Shown here piece by piece: positions 59,880 to 61,041 of a stretch of 61,041 bases of DNA. The notes beneath the pieces were generated by a model. The model ran no database searches and had not been told where the DNA came from. It saw only the letters and a list, made by a program, of their open reading frames with translations. The first letter of the stretch is position 1. Each line of letters opens with the position of its first letter. The DNA lies in contig JAGTJM010000116.1 of NCBI GenBank assembly GCA_020747015.1, positions 1 to 61,041 on the forward strand, in the 5' to 3' direction. The position numbers and the translations under genes are program-made. Origin of the DNA: Pyrenochaeta sp. MPI-SDFR-AT-0127. Its lineage: Eukaryota > Ascomycota > Dothideomycetes > Pleosporales > Cucurbitariaceae.

Positions 59880-61041
59880 ATCTTACTTAAACTTGGCGAT
59901 ATTATTATAACTTAACTAAATAAATCATATTATATCATAAGCAGTTATAATAGTATATCTATCTACCTATAAAACTAGACCTATTTTACTATTTTACCTT
60001 ATAGAGTATATACGTACTAGGTATTAAATAATAATAATCCTATAAAAAAATAAATCTTCTTATAATATTATAAACTAGTAAAATATACTACTAAAAATTA
60101 CGTAACTAGTTAAAAATCGCTAAAGTAAAGAATTAAATACTATTAAGATCTTCTTCTTTTAGCTTATATTATAATAATATAGGTGCTAAAAGGTTCTAAA
60201 AAGAATTTAAGTATAACTTAAAGATATATAGAAGTATATACTATAGTAGATAACTAAGAATACCTCTATTTCTATAAGTCTACTATAAAAGAATAAGAAG
60301 AACTTATTCTACTATCTACTACTAAAGAGCTATACTTATATATAGAGAAATAGAGGTAGTAGAGTCTAATTAGGATAGTAGGAGAGGTAGGTCTAATATT
60401 ACCTAAATAAACCTCTCTCTTTATAGAAACGCGTATATATCTCTATTTCTATATAACGTTTATTATAAAGACTATAGTATAGGTAGTAACTATATAAATT
60501 AAAAGTCTAACTACTATTAAGCTACTATATACTATCTACGTTTAGTAAGAGGAGTTAATAGAGTAGATTTAGGCTATAGAGGCTAAACTAACTAAGTTAA
60601 CTAATATAGTTACTTAGTTAGTTATAGTAATAGGTATAGTAGTAAATATATTAAAACTTTTAGATTCTATTAGTCTAGCTATATATAAATAGAATTAGAA
60701 GACTTATAGAAAGAAAATAAAGGTAATACTATTATTAATTACTAGAGAGTTAGAGAGAAAGATTTCTATTACTCTATTTAAGAATAAGTAAAGACTAATT
60801 TTTAATAAGAATATTAAGATTAAAAAAAACTCTAAGATAGCTTCTTATTATAGTAGTTATACTAGACTTTATAAAGAGTTTCTATAGTATAATACTACTT
60901 ATTTCTCTAAATTTAATTTAATTATCTATAAGTATTATAAAATTCTTAGTATTCTTTTTCTAAATAGTAATCTATTTATATAAACTTTTTAAAGACTTTA
61001 GCTAATTTAAATTCTTATTATAGAAGTTTTAAAGCTTATAG
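59880..61041. mobile_element. RIP-destroyed repeat, continues beyond the window
   Basis: TpA-rich, CpA/TpG-poor sequence to the last base of the window. Its segment 60,163-60,478 matches 31,143-31,455 inside the 2.08-kb transposon, in the same orientation, but flanking parts differ and no left terminal repeat is seen at the expected distance (about 59,375). It is therefore a truncated or rearranged relative, or a different element containing the same module. A few CpG sites survive (GAAACGCGTATA near 60,427; ATAACGTTTATT near 60,457). Confidence 0.7.

Noticed and set aside
1..61041. CRISPR arrays, bacterial operons, ribosome binding sites or prophage
   Set aside because: No regularly spaced identical repeats exist, and genes are intron-bearing, widely spaced and on both strands; the DNA is eukaryotic.

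Overview
This looks like an accessory, repeat-rich segment of a filamentous ascomycete (Pezizomycotina) nuclear genome. Four things point there: blocks of several hundred bases to 3 kb that are almost pure A/T and rich in TpA (the footprint of repeat-induced point mutation, RIP); short introns of about 45-116 nt with GT...AG ends and CTAAC/CTGAC-like branch sites; two heterokaryon-incompatibility (HET) domain genes; and fungal-type ankyrin and zinc-finger genes. There are no operons, ribosome binding sites, rRNA or convincing tRNA genes. I cannot name the species; a Dothideomycete is plausible but unproven.

Layout. 1-12.2 kb: moderate-GC DNA with few genes: a leucine-rich F-box-like gene (about 3.5-4.6 kb), a coherent but broken coding region (5.8-6.6 kb) and a four-exon RING-finger gene on the minus strand (9.03-10.05 kb). 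12.2-15.1 kb: RIP-destroyed repeat. 15.1-28 kb: mostly decayed single-copy DNA with coding fragments, a degenerate 15-bp minisatellite (20.3 kb) and an ankyrin pseudogene (21.5-22.5 kb). 28.0-28.9 kb: RIP block. 30.3-32.4 kb: 2.08-kb terminal-inverted-repeat DNA transposon with a TA target duplication. 32.4-39.2 kb: fragments plus one 230-codon hypothetical gene. 39.3-39.8 kb: AT-rich relic. 40.2-43.3 kb: piggyBac-type transposase relic followed by HET pseudogene 1. 43.37-44.8 kb: a 393-bp miniature element sharing the ends of the 2.08-kb transposon, then more RIP sequence; a lone copy of the same transposon end lies at 45.18 kb. 45.8-48.9 kb: the best-preserved unit, a divergent pair made of a C2H2 zinc-finger protein with a multi-pass membrane half and a small two-exon membrane protein. 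49-56 kb: decayed coding fragments and small tandem repeats. 56.2-58.9 kb: degenerate membrane-protein gene and HET pseudogene 2. 59.9-61.04 kb: RIP-destroyed repeat sharing a block of about 315 bp with the 2.08-kb element.

How it fits together: transposons invaded, RIP mutated them, and many neighbouring genes (two HET genes, an ankyrin gene, a piggyBac transposase, several unknowns) carry stops and frame shifts. The genes that look intact are the RING protein, the membrane-linked zinc finger and its divergent partner, probably the leucine-rich protein, and possibly the 230-aa protein. HET and ankyrin genes in such regions usually relate to self/non-self recognition, so the segment may be a decayed incompatibility-type neighbourhood; that is inference. 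The most unusual surviving biology is the zinc-finger/membrane fusion and its divergent membrane-protein partner.
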